The notes beneath the pieces were generated by a model, which was not told the DNA's origin, ran no database searches, and saw only the letters and a list, made by a program, of their open reading frames with translations. Below, one piece after another: positions 26,668 to 38,635 of a stretch of 64,000 nt of DNA. Positions within the stretch are counted from its first letter, which is position 1. Each line of letters opens with the position of its first letter. This DNA is from Desmodesmus armatus (lineage: Eukaryota > Chlorophyta > Chlorophyceae > Sphaeropleales > Scenedesmaceae): positions 434,001 through 498,000 of the forward strand of contig VIIQ02000581.1 of assembly GCA_007449985.2 (NCBI GenBank), in the 5' to 3' direction. Position numbers and translations under genes: made by a program.

Positions 26668-26884
26668 CTGCTCAGCCAGCGAAGCAACTGCACCTGGGAG
26701 GCAGCACTACCGACCCAAACAACAGCAACACAGTGGTGATTCGAGTTCACTCTTCAACGTAGCCTGTTGCCACAAGCAGTCATAAGCAGGCAGAACAGAC
26801 AGTCTCAGCGCACCTGTGACACAGGAGAGGGCAAGCTTGGCTGCAGAGCTGCTGCAACAGCGCATGCCCTGCAATAGACTGCAT
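23042..26884 (-). CDS. octatricopeptide-repeat (OPR)-type protein with RGG-rich region
   Basis: Probable nuclear-encoded organelle RNA-binding factor. Exons, 5' to 3' on the minus strand: 26884-26814, 26706-25329, 24991-24661, 24304-23880, 23629-23042; lengths sum to 930 codons plus stop with matching phases. The proposed first exon (MQSIAGHALLQQLCSQACPL) could be an organelle-targeting peptide. Then come Gln-rich and charged stretches, an RGG/YRGDSEYS tandem repeat, and after it degenerate ~38-residue helical repeats typical of OPR proteins: ARPWDLAQAAWACSKV, LTPHDISQLASAYARLSY, FAPWVLVHTAWALHMCG, YSPASVANALMACAAL, YRPRQVAHAVFALAKL. A CTG tract near 23325-23355 encodes poly-Gln in the last exon. 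No RAP domain is seen. A strong donor-like sequence (gtgggtaag) sits about 120 bases before the stop, so the last residues could differ. FAST-kinase-like repeats are the alternative family label. Confidence 0.72.
25790..26130 (-). repeat. in-frame minisatellite encoding RGG/YRGDSEYS units
   Basis: About seven units of roughly 30-51 bases encode S-rich segments plus RGGGYRGDSEYS-like cores. Length varies by whole codons, so the frame is preserved. RGG clusters usually bind RNA or drive condensates; that role here is inferred. Confidence 0.75.
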
Positions 26885-27446
26885 GGAGGCTTCAGCAGGC
26901 GATCAGGATGGGTTGGCAGGCTTGAGCTTACAGCGAGCTAACTTGGATCAGTGCAGTCAACTTTCCTTTCAGTTCTGTGTGTGCAGATAGACCAACGAGA
27001 GCTGCAATGGGATGACGTTACGATACCTTTAATCTGTCCCTACTACTTGCTTTGCTTGCCTACTTCTGCGGTCAACGGTTGCGGTCAAACTGCTGCTGGA
27101 TCATGGCGAGCAGCTCTGATCCGCGAACTGCTGCTGCTACTAGTGCTATACTGCATCCCCTGTACTACGAGGGCTTCTGCCTTCATGCGTGCTGGTGGTG
27201 GGAGCTCATATTCAGGCTTTTGAGTGCCAGCCTGGCAGGAGTGTGGTCAACATGCTGCTGGACGCTGCCGTACCCATCTACCCACTATGTTTCCACAATT
27301 AACCACACAGGCAACAAGACGATTCAACAACTGCTCTAAACATGCCAGCGCTAACTGCCAACACACCCAGGCTGGCATGGGTACCACAAGAGCGCTCTGG
27401 CCAGGGGCTAGCCCCTGCTCAGGCCTAGTACAAGCACAGCCCCTGC
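26885..27446. other. intergenic between OPR and ADAR-like genes
   Basis: It holds the presumed promoter of the OPR gene and the 3' flank of the ADAR-like gene (minus-strand TGTAA near 26928). No exon is supported. Confidence 0.35.
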
Positions 27447-30400
27447 TCAACCTGTAAATGCCTCCAGATCAGGCACAAAGTCAGTGGCCTTGAGCCATGC
27501 CTGCTGTGTCCTGCGCTGGAAGTGCTGGTGCAGCAGGGCCTTGGCCTGCGTGTACCCCACATTAGCTGCCTTGGCAGCTGCATAGGTACCCTGGCCCCTT
27601 GCATCTGCCTTCACCTCTGCTGCCACTGCTGCTGCTGCTGCTGCTCCTGCTGTTGCTGCTGGTGGCCCTTGGTCCCGCTGCAGGTTTGTGTCCTGCTGCT
27701 CCCCAGCCTGCTGCGGCGCCATACCACCAGCAGCAGCAGCAAGCCCTGTAAACTCCCCTGCACTAGCTACCAGCTGCTGGTACCATTCATACAGGGCAAC
27801 CTTGCTCAACCTAGACGCGCTACCGCTGCTGCCACCCTCACTTCCACTGCTGCCGCCGCTTCCACTGCTGTCAGCATCACCGCTGCTGCCACCTGCCGCC
27901 CCTGCATCTGTACCACCAGCCGCCCCGGGCGGAGCCTCCGCCCCTCCTGCTGCTGCCCCTGCTGTCACAACAGCTGACACAGCATCTGTGGGTGGTGGGA
28001 TGGTCAGCAGCCGCAGGAGCTTCCCCGAAGCTGCAGTCACCACCTCCAGCATACCCTTCTCTGCTGCATTCCAGTTCATGCTTTCACCGCATGAGGGCGA
28101 TGCATGGCCTGGAGGCACCGGCACCCACCTGCTGCCCACACTGCTGGCACTAGCCGGGGCATACAGCACCTTGGGGTGGTTGACCCTGTAAGGAGCATCC
28201 AACCTGAGTGCCCTCTGTACTGCAGCAGAAGCCTTACCAGGCAGCTGCAGGGCTGCACTGGCCGGCATCACATGCTGCCTCTTAGCCTCACGCTCCACCC
28301 CCGCTGCCTCCCTCCGTGCTGTGCCGCTGCTGCCGCCACTGCTGCCGCCCCAGCCGCCATTGCTGCCGTTGCTGCCACTGCCGACTGGCAAGTCCGGTGC
28401 CAGCCTGCAGCAGACAGCCCTGCAGATGGCCCCCTCATTGAAGTAAGCAGCAGGGCCCCCAATGGTGATGCTGCTGATGTACACTGGCTCCAACAGCTGA
28501 CCCAGTAGAGCACCCTGCAGACCCAGGGCATTCCACCCAGCAATCTTGTCACTGCATGACATCTTGTGCAACCCTGGAGCCCCACGGAATGCTGCTGCTG
28601 CTGCCGCTGAAGAGGGAGAAGCAGAAGAATCCTTAGAAGCCCATGCAGCTGCCAGCACTGCTGCTGGTGCTGAAGATGATGCCCCGAGCACCTCAGACAC
28701 CCCTGCTGCCTCAGCCCCTGCACAACCTCCTGCTGCTAGGGCTCCTGCTGGTGGAACACCAGCAGAGGAGGTGGTTGACACTCCCACAGCTGTGGCAGGC
28801 ACAGCAGCTCCTGCCGCCGCCGCCGCAGCTGCTGCTGCTGCAGCAGCAGGAGCAGGAGCATCTTGCAGGCCTGCAGGCACTACAATGAGCCTGTCCCCAT
28901 TGCACGTCCTGAACCTCAGCACACCCCGCTGTGCTGCAGCCCTCTCAGGGTCCAACAGGGCACAACCCTGCGGCCAGTGCCCCTCCAGAGCAGCCTGTGC
29001 TGGCAGCAGCAGCCCCGGCTGAGCTGCCTTGGACGCTGCTGCTACTGCTGCTGGCAGCCGCTGCCGCGGCTTGGCCGTTGAGAAGTGGAAGGGAGCGGTA
29101 GCGCCGGTGGGGTCACTGCTGGCTGTGCTGGAGCTGCTGATGGCTGGGGGCTTGTTGAACATGGAGGCGTCGCCACATGGGGGCTTGTTGATGTACATGT
29201 GGATCTTCACACTTGGTTTCAGCCTGAGCTTCACACTATGGGTCCGGCTGCTGGTACTGCTGGTGGTGCCGTCGGGACTGCTGGGGTGTGTGGTGCTGTA
29301 CGGACCGTTTGCTGTGGGTGCTGACCCTACTGCTGTGGTGACATGAGGTGCGCCTATGCCAGTGCTGCTGGTAGGTGCCAGCACATGCTGGAAGGCTGTT
29401 GCAGGCACCACCTCTAAAGGAAGGGTGTCCAGGACCTGCTGAAGGGCAGCTGCTGCTGTCGGCTCCTGCAGCAGCTGCAGCTGCCTGTGCGCAGCCAGCA
29501 CCACCCCTGCCTGTGCGTACAGCCACCGCAGCAGGCTGCGCCGGGCTACAATCTCGCCATGGCAGTCTAGCAGGACCTTGCCGTGCTGCCCTGGCTGGGT
29601 CAGATCCTGAAGAGGGCCTGAGGAGAACAACAAGGCAGAGGAAGGCGGGAAGACGAGATTGGTTAGTTGTCAACAGATACCATCTGATGTCTGGCCAGCC
29701 TCTTGGAGCGTGCAGCCGTTCCACATGGCATAGTATTTCAGCTGCATCAGGGTGATAAGAACAGTGTTACCCAGAGTGCTGCAAGCTTGCTACTCTGCAC
29801 CTGAACACGCCCAAGCAAGTTACGCCATCACTACAGCTCCCAGCTGCCCTACCCCTATTTTGGGCTGACCCCACCCTGACGCTCACCTGAGTAGAAGCCT
29901 GTGCCTGTGCCCAGAGCCACCACCTGAGGCTTGCTGCTGCCTTGCTGGATGAGGAAAGTGCACATTGCTGTGAGTGTGACCTTGGCTGGGCTGATGGTAG
30001 GGGATGCAATGCTGGCCTGGTGTGCCAGCTGCTGGAAAAGGGACAGGCTGGACTCCTGGATCTCTGCTGCTGACACTGTGCACGAGCTGCTGCTGCCACT
30101 GCTGTTGGTGTTGATGCTGCCTGGTGCTGCTGCTGGTGATGGTGCTGCTGTTGGCTGCATGCACTCCAGAGCCCGCGCAGCAGTAGCGTGAGTAGCATCT
30201 GCCTTGCTGTTGCCCTGTGCAACTGCCAGCAGGTGACCGTTGATAGTCACGGATGCCTCAAAGAGGGGCTGGTGAGAAGGGCCACCCAGCTGCACCGGGA
30301 TGATGGGCTCCAGGCACCATCCTGCCTGCATGACTAGCTTGTGCAGCTGCTGGGTGGGTGACTCACCCACGCTTGAAGCTGTAGCTGTGGCCAGGCTGGT

Positions 30401-32933
30401 AGCCAGGGGCAGCTGCATAGGGGCTGTGTTGAATGGTACATGCTGTAGCAACTGCAGCTGGGGTGCAAGCAGGGATGCAAGCAGGGCCTGCATGGCTGGC
30501 GTGCTGAGGGCGGCAGCAGCAGCGGCTTGCTCTGCTCGCTTCTTGGATGGCTGTGGGGTGCCTGTTGCTGTGAGGGTGATGTGCTGAGATGCTGCTGCTG
30601 CAGTGGCAGCAGTGGCAGCAGTGGCGGCCGCTGCTGGCAGCACCCAGCTGACAGTAGCAGTGAAGGCTTGGGCATGGGGCGGGCCCTGCGCAGCATGACA
30701 GCAGATGCACACATGTTGTCAGGTGTTGATGCACACACTTACAGCCTGTCTATGATAAATCTGTCGATGTGCATAATCAACACTGGTAGTGTGCATGTGT
30801 GCAGATGCCACTACTGATGGGTTGTGTTATGTTGCAAGGCGGACGTCCCAACTCTCTGTTACCTGTGCACAGCTGGTGTAGGTTGGTAGCGGGACCAGCC
30901 CATTCACGGCCACACACACCCGCTGCACACACTCCTGCAGCTGCGCCTTGTAGTTTGTGCTGACATCAAACGCAGCAGCGCTGCCAAGACCAGCGGCAGG
31001 CTGGGCAGCTGTGCCAGCCTGCATGCCAGCACTGGGTGGTTGTGTGCCTGTGCTGGTGTGCTGGCTGCTGCTTGGCATTCCTACAGGGTCGACTGGGGTC
31101 CGGGACAGTGAGGACAAGAGGCCAGCTGCAGCAGCACGATAACCATCTGAGGCCCATAGCTCCAGCGTAGGCACGGAAGCGGATGATGGGGTGTGCAGCC
31201 CTGCTGCCGCCGCTGCATGGGCAACTGGTCGCCCTGCAGGCTCCCCCTGCACGGCACCACCCTCCCCTGCTGCTGCTAGGCCTGTTGCTGCTGCTGCTGC
31301 TGCCGCACCTCCCTCACCCCCAGCAGCGGCAGCAGCAGCAGCAGCCTTGGCTGCTTGTGTGGCTTGATCCAAAGCCTCATCCTGCTGGACCTCCTGCATG
31401 AGGTCATCCAGAAAAGCTGCCGCATCCACCCCCACACCTGCCGCTCGATCTGCTGAACCTGCCTCTACCCCAGGAGTGCTGCCGAAGGCACCTGCAGGGC
31501 TGCTGTCAACATCCATGGGCTGTATGTTCAGCTGGCCTGTGGTCACCTGGGTTTCTGACAGTGTCTCTACCTTGGGGGTGAGTGAGCAGGTGGCCATGTT
31601 GGTAGTCAGGGGCAGCTGCGCATGCGTTGCTGTGGGTGGTACATGCTGCAGGAGCTGCTGCAGGGCGTGCTGGGGTGCCTGCAGGGATGCAATCAGGGCC
31701 TGCATGGTTGGTGTGCTGAGGGCGGCAGCAGCAGCAGCCTGCTCTGCTCTTTTCTTGCTTGACTGCGGGGTGCCTGTTGCTGTGAGGGTGATGTGCTGGG
31801 GTGCTGCTGCTGCAGTGGCAGCAGTGGCACCACCTGCTGGCACTGTTGATGTTGGCAGACCCCAGCTGACGGTGGCAGTGAAGGCGCGGGCATGAGGCGG
31901 GCCCTGCAGCAGGACAAGAGACGTCTCTGGGTCGACGGCCATGCAACAGTCACTGTTGGTGAGCACAGACTGTGTGTTTGCCAATCAGGATGTTCCGCCG
32001 CGAACCGCTCACCAAATTGATGAGCTGCCCACCTCAGCTCTGCCAGAGGTGACTTGGAATACGTTGACTGTTGTGATAGCACAGCTGGGACATTGCTGTG
32101 GATGTTGAGTGGCCAACGAGCCTTGTGTTGGCTCCTCAAACGGCCGGTGTTCAGTGTAACATCCAATAACTGACAGTTACAGGTGACATGCATTGCATTG
32201 CATGGCATGCATGCGTTCACTTGTAGGACTCACTGCCTACCTGTGCAAAGCTGTTGTAAGCTGGCAGCACGAGCGCCGTGTTGGCAGCCACGCACACCCG
32301 CTGCACGCACTCCTGCAGCTGCGCCTTGTAGTTTGTGCTGACATCAAACACAGCAGCGCTGCTTGTGCCCGCCTGCATGCCTGCACTTGCTGCTGCTGCA
32401 GGTGTGCTGAAGTGAGCGCCAGGGTGGCTGTCGCTGTCCATCATGACGGGCTCTGTGCTGTCCCTGCCTGTGGCCACCTGGGCTGTTAGTTCTGCCTGTT
32501 GAGCTGGAGTTGCAGGGGCCTGAGCTGATGGAGTAGCAGCTTGGCCCCCTCCTGCAGCTGCTGCTACTGCTGTCGCTGGTGGTGGAGGTGCAAGCATGCC
32601 TGCGACATTGTGCTGGAGCAGGATTGGTGCTGCAAACAGCACTGGGGTGTGCAGCTGCTGCAGCAGGGCCTCAAATGCAGGTAGGGCCATGAGTGCAGCA
32701 GCTGCAGCGGCCTGTGCACTGGACTTGTTGGTGCCTTGTCCTGATGCCATGAGTTTGACACTGCCATCTGTGCTGCCTACAAGGCGCACAACAGAGACCC
32801 ACTGCTGCTGCAGTACTGGAGACGCCTGGGGGGTTGACATGCTGTCGCTGTACTGGATGGACAAGCCATGGTTGCCCCGATCCAGGATCTCCTTCAAAAC
32901 CACTTTATGGCTGCGAACTGCGAGCTGCTGCAT
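27447..32933 (-). CDS. ADAR-like dsRNA-specific adenosine deaminase with four dsRBD-like units
   Basis: Predicted to bind dsRNA and deaminate adenosine to inosine. Four exons, 32933-32241, 31903-30863, 30685-29887 and 29617-27447, sum to 1567 codons plus stop with matching phases. dsRBD-like unit 1 follows the start (MQQLAVRSHKVVLKEIL). Units 2 and 3 each begin NYKAQLQECVQRV at one exon end and continue as GPPHARAFTATVSW or GPPHAQAFTATVSW, then [14 protein letters not shown], in the next exon. Unit 4 reads SPTQQLHKLVMQAGWCLEPI to DATHATAARALECM. The deaminase domain starts near residue 790 with VVALGTGTGFYSG, then zinc-site DCHGEIVARRSLLRWLYAQ (His864, Glu866), PPCGD (Cys near 992), KMSCSDKIAGWNALGLQGAL (Cys near 1199), AICRAVCCRL, YRVNHPKVLY, and a C-terminus like ADAR (YAAAKAANVGYTQAKALL). 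Poly-Ala/Gly insertions separate the motifs. tRNA deaminase ADAT1 shares the catalytic fold but lacks dsRBDs, and these motifs look closer to ADAR. Confidence 0.85.
30863..31903 (-). repeat. internal duplication unit spanning dsRBD exons
   Basis: Sequence at 30863-31903 resembles the neighbouring exons on both sides. Its 3' end (NYKAQLQECVQRVCVAVN) matches the end of the 32241-32933 exon, and its 5' end matches the start of the 29887-30685 exon. The exon-intron-exon junction was therefore duplicated with its intron. Confidence 0.7.
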
Positions 32934-33765
32934 GTTGGGAAGTGAGCAGCAGCAGTCCAAGGCGGTCCAAGGCAGAGGACTGCTGTTCTGCACGCCACAG
33001 GCCTCCCAGCTGCGCTGACCAGTAAGTTCCGCAATTGATGCAGTGATTGTGCTACACTGAAAGCACGATCATTGCGATCGCAATCGTCCGCCAACGTGCA
33101 AAACCGTCAGATCACGTCAAATCCAGGAAAACAAAATGCAGACAATGCAGACAAAGCGAAGACAGTATTCTTTTGTACGCAGTCGCCAGGAGGCAGAAGG
33201 AATCGGCGCCTATATCCCGTCCAGCGTTTCGCGTCATCCAAGAAAGTTCAAACATCCAGCAGCCCAAGTCATTTGACATCGAAACATACGCGACATCAAA
33301 CAACGCCGTCTCGAATTCGCCAGGGGAGCTAGGACCGCTGCTTCTGCTGCCGTTGCAGCCTGCGTGGCGCGTCTTCCAGCGTCACGCAGCAGCACCACTT
33401 GGGTGGTGGCCAAAAGCCCACTGAAGGATTTGTTTACCAGCACGGACTCCTTCTTGGGCCCGCCGTGCATCACGACGAACGCCGTGCATCACGACATTGC
33501 CACGAAAAGGGGACAAGCAGCCCATGTTCTGCAGTCCTGTGACCTGCGCGCCAGCTGTTGGCAACGCTGCCGAAACAGGCGCATGCATGTGCCGCAGCCA
33601 CTCAGCCAGCGGGCTGCAGGGAACAACAACCCCCTGTTCATCCAACTATGCAGACACCTTGTGCTGACAACATAAAAATGCACACATATGCAGCAACACC
33701 ACCTATCGTTCTTCATTGATCACAAGAAGGCAGCTGCAACACAGAGCTGGCTGCCAGCTTTGCGT
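32934..33765. other. intergenic upstream of the ADAR-like gene
   Basis: The 3' end of the hydrolase gene lies beyond. A palindrome-like gcgatcgcaatcg occurs near 33074. No exon could be joined to either neighbour. Confidence 0.3.
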
Positions 33766-36613
33766 TCAGGGTGCCCCTGCAACTGCTGCTCTCACCACAG
33801 GCTGCTGCTCAAACCAATCCAGCATCTTTGTGGTGGTGTCTGCGATGATTTCATGCTGCGCATATGCCACGTTCAGCAGCTCACTAAGCCCTGACTCGTC
33901 AGGCTTCAGGTTTAGGTCCTTGAGGCCTGCAGGCATCATGCAGCACACCATGATGCAACAGAAGCGCAAAGTGCTGGACAGTCACCCTTCATGCATGAAC
34001 ATTACTACACCGACACTCCTGCCAGCACGCAACATGCTGTGCTAGGTACTGACGCTGGCCTAATTGAAACAGGCCCCATGCGAAGCCTGGCTTGGTGACG
34101 GCAAAAACATTTCGATCTGCAGGAAACTGCCAGACCAACGTTCGCTGCTGCCTACCTGCAACCCCAGACTCCCGGATGATAGCCCGCCAGTTGGAACGCC
34201 GTGGGTCATCCGTAAGAAGGCCCGATGCATTGATCACCCCCTTCGCCCTGAATAGCTTGATCAGCTGGAGGCCCACATCACCCGCCAGCTCAGGGGCGCG
34301 AGCAAGCAGCTCTGGCGTCAAGGGCTGGGGGTCAACGTCAATGACTTGTGTGACCAGGTTCTGCAGCAGCACAGCACAGCATAGCACGGGCAAGAAGGCT
34401 TAAGAGCTTGATTGCTTGCTGCAGTTGATGATGGGTGACTTGTGAGTATGTTTACTTGCGCCTTGCGATCAATTATGCTGTCACTGGTGGTGCTGAGTGG
34501 TCTGCTTGCCGCACCACTTGGCACATTGTGGATTACATACACCTGCCTTGCATCGTCAAGCGGAGGTTTTTGTGAAGAGAGTGATTCTAAAGGCCCACCT
34601 TACTGTGCCGCAACTCGACGGAGTCTTTCACACGGCTCGCTGTGTGCTTGTCCCTTGTCATGTGGACGAACAGCACCGGTGGCTGTGGCCAAGCTTTGCC
34701 TGGCCCTAGCTCTGGGTCATCATGTGCATCAAGGAAGGCCCGTTGCCAAGTGCTGGGTAGTGCCATGATCTGACTGCACACGCCTTGAGCAACATGGGAG
34801 CAGTCGGGGCCAGGGGTGCAGGGCAGAGTTTCAGGGTGTGACATATGTGTTGATGGTGTTGCAGCGACCCAACTCCTTACACCAAACCCACGAACGATCC
34901 TGCAACTGGTACAGAGCTGAGATACGTGACAGGCCTGCAACTGGTACAGAGCTGAAGTAAGTGTAACTGATGTGCACCTCGCCGTAGCCGTTCAAATCAT
35001 CCAACCAAGACTGCATGTGGTCCTGCAGACTGCACTGCTTGGGTGGTGCTCGTCATCTTATTGTAAACTATACACCCTACAGCAGCAAGCAGGTACTGCG
35101 CACCTGAGAGTGGCAGGAAGGCGGTGAGTGTGAGTGCAAAGGCACCTCCTGATGAAGCACCCAGTGCGTACAGGGGCACGCCCTCAAGCACATCATTCTG
35201 CTTCTGCAGCTCCTTCACCACTGCCACAACCTGCAGCACCAAAAGCAACAGCAGCACACCAGCTGAGCACGGGCACTGCTTGTGACCAGCTGTCAAACAG
35301 ATAGAAACTTGTGTGATAGTGCTTGTGGCCCACACACGCATGCATGTGGTAGCTGCTTGTGACAGTCGTCTTATCCACAACCGTCCCCACATGACGCGTG
35401 TGTCCTGTGCAGCTCAACCTCCCGTCACACAGCCCTGGGTCTGTTGACGCTGAACTGAATGCGCATCAGTCAATGAAACAGGGTTGGCCGAGCCAAGGGG
35501 TCGTCGGCCTAGTGATGCATGCAAGAGTGACCACTGCTGCTGGCCAAGGCAGGGACATACCGATAGTGTGTCCACAGTATGTGAGCCAGGTTGGTGTGGC
35601 ATGGCCCAGCAGCGCCTGTGGTTCCTGTCCCTGCTGGATACAGCCACCACTGCATAACCCCTTGACAGAGCTGTCCGGGTAATCAGCACCTCCTCTGGCA
35701 AGCCTGCAGGAGGGGTGACATGACAGAAAAGGCATGATAGGGATGACACCGCAGAATAGATGCCAACACACTTGGTAGTAATGTGGTGAGGTGACAGGGG
35801 CCCCTGCCCGGGCAGGAGTGCGGGGCACTACCATGCGGTCTGTGTATGGGGGCAGCCCACATGCTCAAGCAAGCATGTGTGCAAGGAGGCAGTACACATT
35901 CTGCTCTGCAGTGCGCCTGAAATTCAGGAAGGAGTACTCAGCCAGAACACAAGGATCCTTGTCCAAATTGTGCCTGGGTGTGGTACTAGCTTCTGTTGAT
36001 GATACACACGGGCCACAGTCCTGCTGCAGAACCAGCCAGTGCTGACAACTGGCGATGTGAGGAGGGCTGTTGCTAAGCTGCTGGGGTGCCAGCAGCTTCA
36101 CACAGACATCTGCAGCTGTGCAACGACACATGCAGCTGCACATACACACCTATACACTCCAAGCAGCCAGAGCCCTTTGGCCACCAGTCAATGGCACCAT
36201 GGCTGCAGCCATGGAAAGCAAGCAGCATGCCCTTGGGCTTCTGCTCTTGACCATAGGGCAACTGCCACACCACCTCAGTGCCTTCCACATCCTGCACATC
36301 GCAGGACACACTCAGAAGTTCAGGACTGAACTAGTGAGGACACTAGTGAGGACAGATTTGAGCAGCTGCAGACTGACAGTGGGTGCTTTGTGGTATGACC
36401 CATACTCCAAACATGCTGTAAAAGGGGCTTGCAGGGTTTGGAGCACTCATGCAGGCGGCACGACAACACACTCACTGTCCGCTGCCCATTCAGCTGCTGG
36501 CTGCTTGTGCCGACAGAAGTGCTGTCACTCTGCTCTTCAGCAGCTGCAATTCCTATTGTGGATGTTCCAAGTACTACCAACATGATCATCAGCAACAGCA
36601 ACGGGCCATGCAT
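33766..36613 (-). CDS. secreted alpha/beta-hydrolase superfamily protein
   Basis: Serine hydrolase fold of unknown substrate. Seven exons on the minus strand, 36613-36476, 36330-36150, 35703-35561, 35230-35104, 34783-34599, 34360-34156 and 33926-33766, give 379 residues with every phase matching. The start MHGPLLLLMIMLVVLG is a typical signal peptide (cleavage plausible after GIAAA). The oxyanion region is MLLAFHGCSHGAIDWWP. The nucleophile elbow LGASSGGAF puts Ser180 in a G-x-S-x-G motif. Later segments (PPVLFVHMTRDKHTA, VDPQPLTPELLARAPELAGD) agree with a conserved uncharacterised plant/algal hydrolase family as I recall it. The Asp and His of the triad are not assigned. Secretion or vacuolar targeting is inferred from the signal peptide only. 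Confidence 0.78.
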
Positions 36614-37044
36614 TGCGTACGACTTGGACTCAGTCTGTGCAGTCACTGCACAGTCACTGCACGGTGTGAGACCAGGTGTAGGACATCAGTGAGTGGATCC
36701 TTGCACTGCAGCACGGGGTGCAGAGGTCTGACAACGTGCAGGGTGTCATCAGATGTACGACATACTGTCTCATGATGACAATCCAACGTTTCAAATGTTG
36801 GTGGGGTTTATGGGAGACGTGCTGGTAGTTCGGTTGGCCCTTTCTCGCAGTTGACGATGCCAAGAAACGTTGATGTTTTCTGATGCGACCGCTCCCGGTC
36901 CCGCACAAGGCTTTCCATGCCACCTGATCTGTGATCCCACTTGGTCCCACCTCAAGCTTGAGCCCAGAGTCATCTTCAGGGGCCACATGGGAATGCAGGC
37001 ATCCAGTTCAAGTCTTGTGAATTTTATTAGTAGCTGCCAGTGGG

Positions 37045-37340
37045 TGCCTGTAGGCAGCATCTAGCTGGCTGGCTGTAGTGCAGCACATGATCTGCCTCAG
37101 CCTCCAGTCAGTCATGTCTGACTCACACAGCACGCCACACCACTGGCATCAGGCCGTTTCAGAAAACCTCATGCGTCACCAGTCACAGCAGCCTGTGCCA
37201 AGCTGAACAGCATGGGTGTCAGCAGCAGAGGAAGGTCCAGCCCACCAGAAAGCTCCAATCCACCAGGGTCCACCATCCTGCTGAATCCTAAGCTCTCACG
37301 AGTCCGCCTCGGCAGCCAATGGAGTAAACAATTGTGTTAC
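37045..37340. repeat. ~290 bp interspersed repeat, copy 1
   Basis: Shares a series of ordered landmarks (ggcagcatc, gctggctgt, tgatctgcctc, cacagcacgccaca, atcaggccgttt, tcacagcagcctgtgccaag, ccagggtcca, cttgctgaa-like) with 40895-41185, same orientation. It is a probable non-autonomous element or old duplication. Confidence 0.6.
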
Positions 37341-38195
37341 ATCACAATTGCTCTCCAAGGCACCCTACCAGCCTTCTGTACTAGGTCTGCAGCGGCCGGC
37401 GCACACTGGTTTGGTTGTAGATCCATTATTAATCAAAATCACAGACACAATTTTGTCACATGTCCCCCAAATCATGGGGATGTGTACCCCTGTCTTCTCT
37501 GCTGTCTGATGCGCCCCACCCCACTAGGCAACTTGCTGAGCAGTTGAATCAAGTCACTTGCAGATGGGCAGGCATGTCAACCTGTGGCAAGTTGAGTTGT
37601 AGTGAGAGATGGCAAACCCCACTTTGGCAAGCAATGATGCAGAGCTAGATGTCTCATGAGCAAAGATTTAATTGATTGCGGCTGCCTGCACTGGAGGGCT
37701 TTTGATCATGACAACAACACAAGATCAAGCTAACCCAGCCAGCCACACATCCGTACACATTCTCAAGGACACGTTACACCTGCAGCTTCCAACCTGAGGC
37801 TCACACAAGCTGACGTCAGACACAAAACCATGACTCAACCAACCAAGTCTTGGCCTCAGCACGAGTCGAACGTGCTTGTGGCATCTTGCAGCCACATCCG
37901 GAGAAGCCATGTCGCATGCATGCAGTGCCGACGTATGCTGCTGACACCAACACGCAGTGGAAGTTACGCCAACATGATGCAGGTGACATGCAATAGTCTT
38001 CTCCCCGGTGACAATGTCACAGTAAAGCTGGGTGAACCTGTTGGACTGCCTTGCCGGACGACGTGCCAGTGGGAATCCAGCTTGCTTGGCACCTGCATAA
38101 AGAGGGAAACAAGGGCAGTTTCCAAAACGTGTTGTTACAGAAGCGTTACATGGGGTTGCAGCCAGCAAGCCAGCAATGTGCCGTGTCGCACAGCT

Positions 38196-38635
38196 GTTGT
38201 GGCATGTCAGGTGCGGTTTGCTGCGGCTGCGGCAGCCCCTGGCACCTAGACCTTGGGGGCCCTTCGGCCGGGGGTAAGACCAGAAGCCACAACAAACAAG
38301 TTGCCCCGTGCAGGGAGTGAGGGGCAGGTGCCACTGGTTGCACCAGCGCGTTGACTCTGCCTGCTTACCACACTCCTCTGCACAGGGTTGCAAGCATGCA
38401 AGCAATTGTGCGTGGGTGTTGTGGCATGTCACATGCGGTTTGCTGTGGCTGCGGCAGCCCCTGAGCTTCCAGACCCCATGGGGATCCTTCGGCTCAGGGG
38501 TAAGACCAGCAGCCACATCAAACAAACTGCCCCATGCAGGGAGTGAGGGGCAGGTGCCACTGGCCTTCCAGCTCCAGACCAGCGCGTTGACTTTGCCTCC
38601 TTACCACACCCCTCTGCACAGAGTTGCAGCTGCTG
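38196..38635. repeat. two-copy tandem duplication, unit ~223 bp
   Basis: Both copies contain ttgtggcatgtca, gcggtttgctg, tgcggcagcccctg, gtaagaccag, gcagggagtgaggggcaggt, gccactgg, accagcgcgttgact and ctctgcaca. They begin at about 38196 and 38420. Stops occur in all frames across the pair. Confidence 0.7.

Noticed and set aside
32991..32993. GTG start for the ADAR-like gene
   Set aside because: An in-frame ATG at 32933 starts the conserved dsRBD directly, so an alternative initiator is unnecessary.
37846..37900. tRNA-like T-loop sequence (gagtcgaacg)
   Set aside because: No matching D-arm, anticodon stem or acceptor stem could be folded around it.
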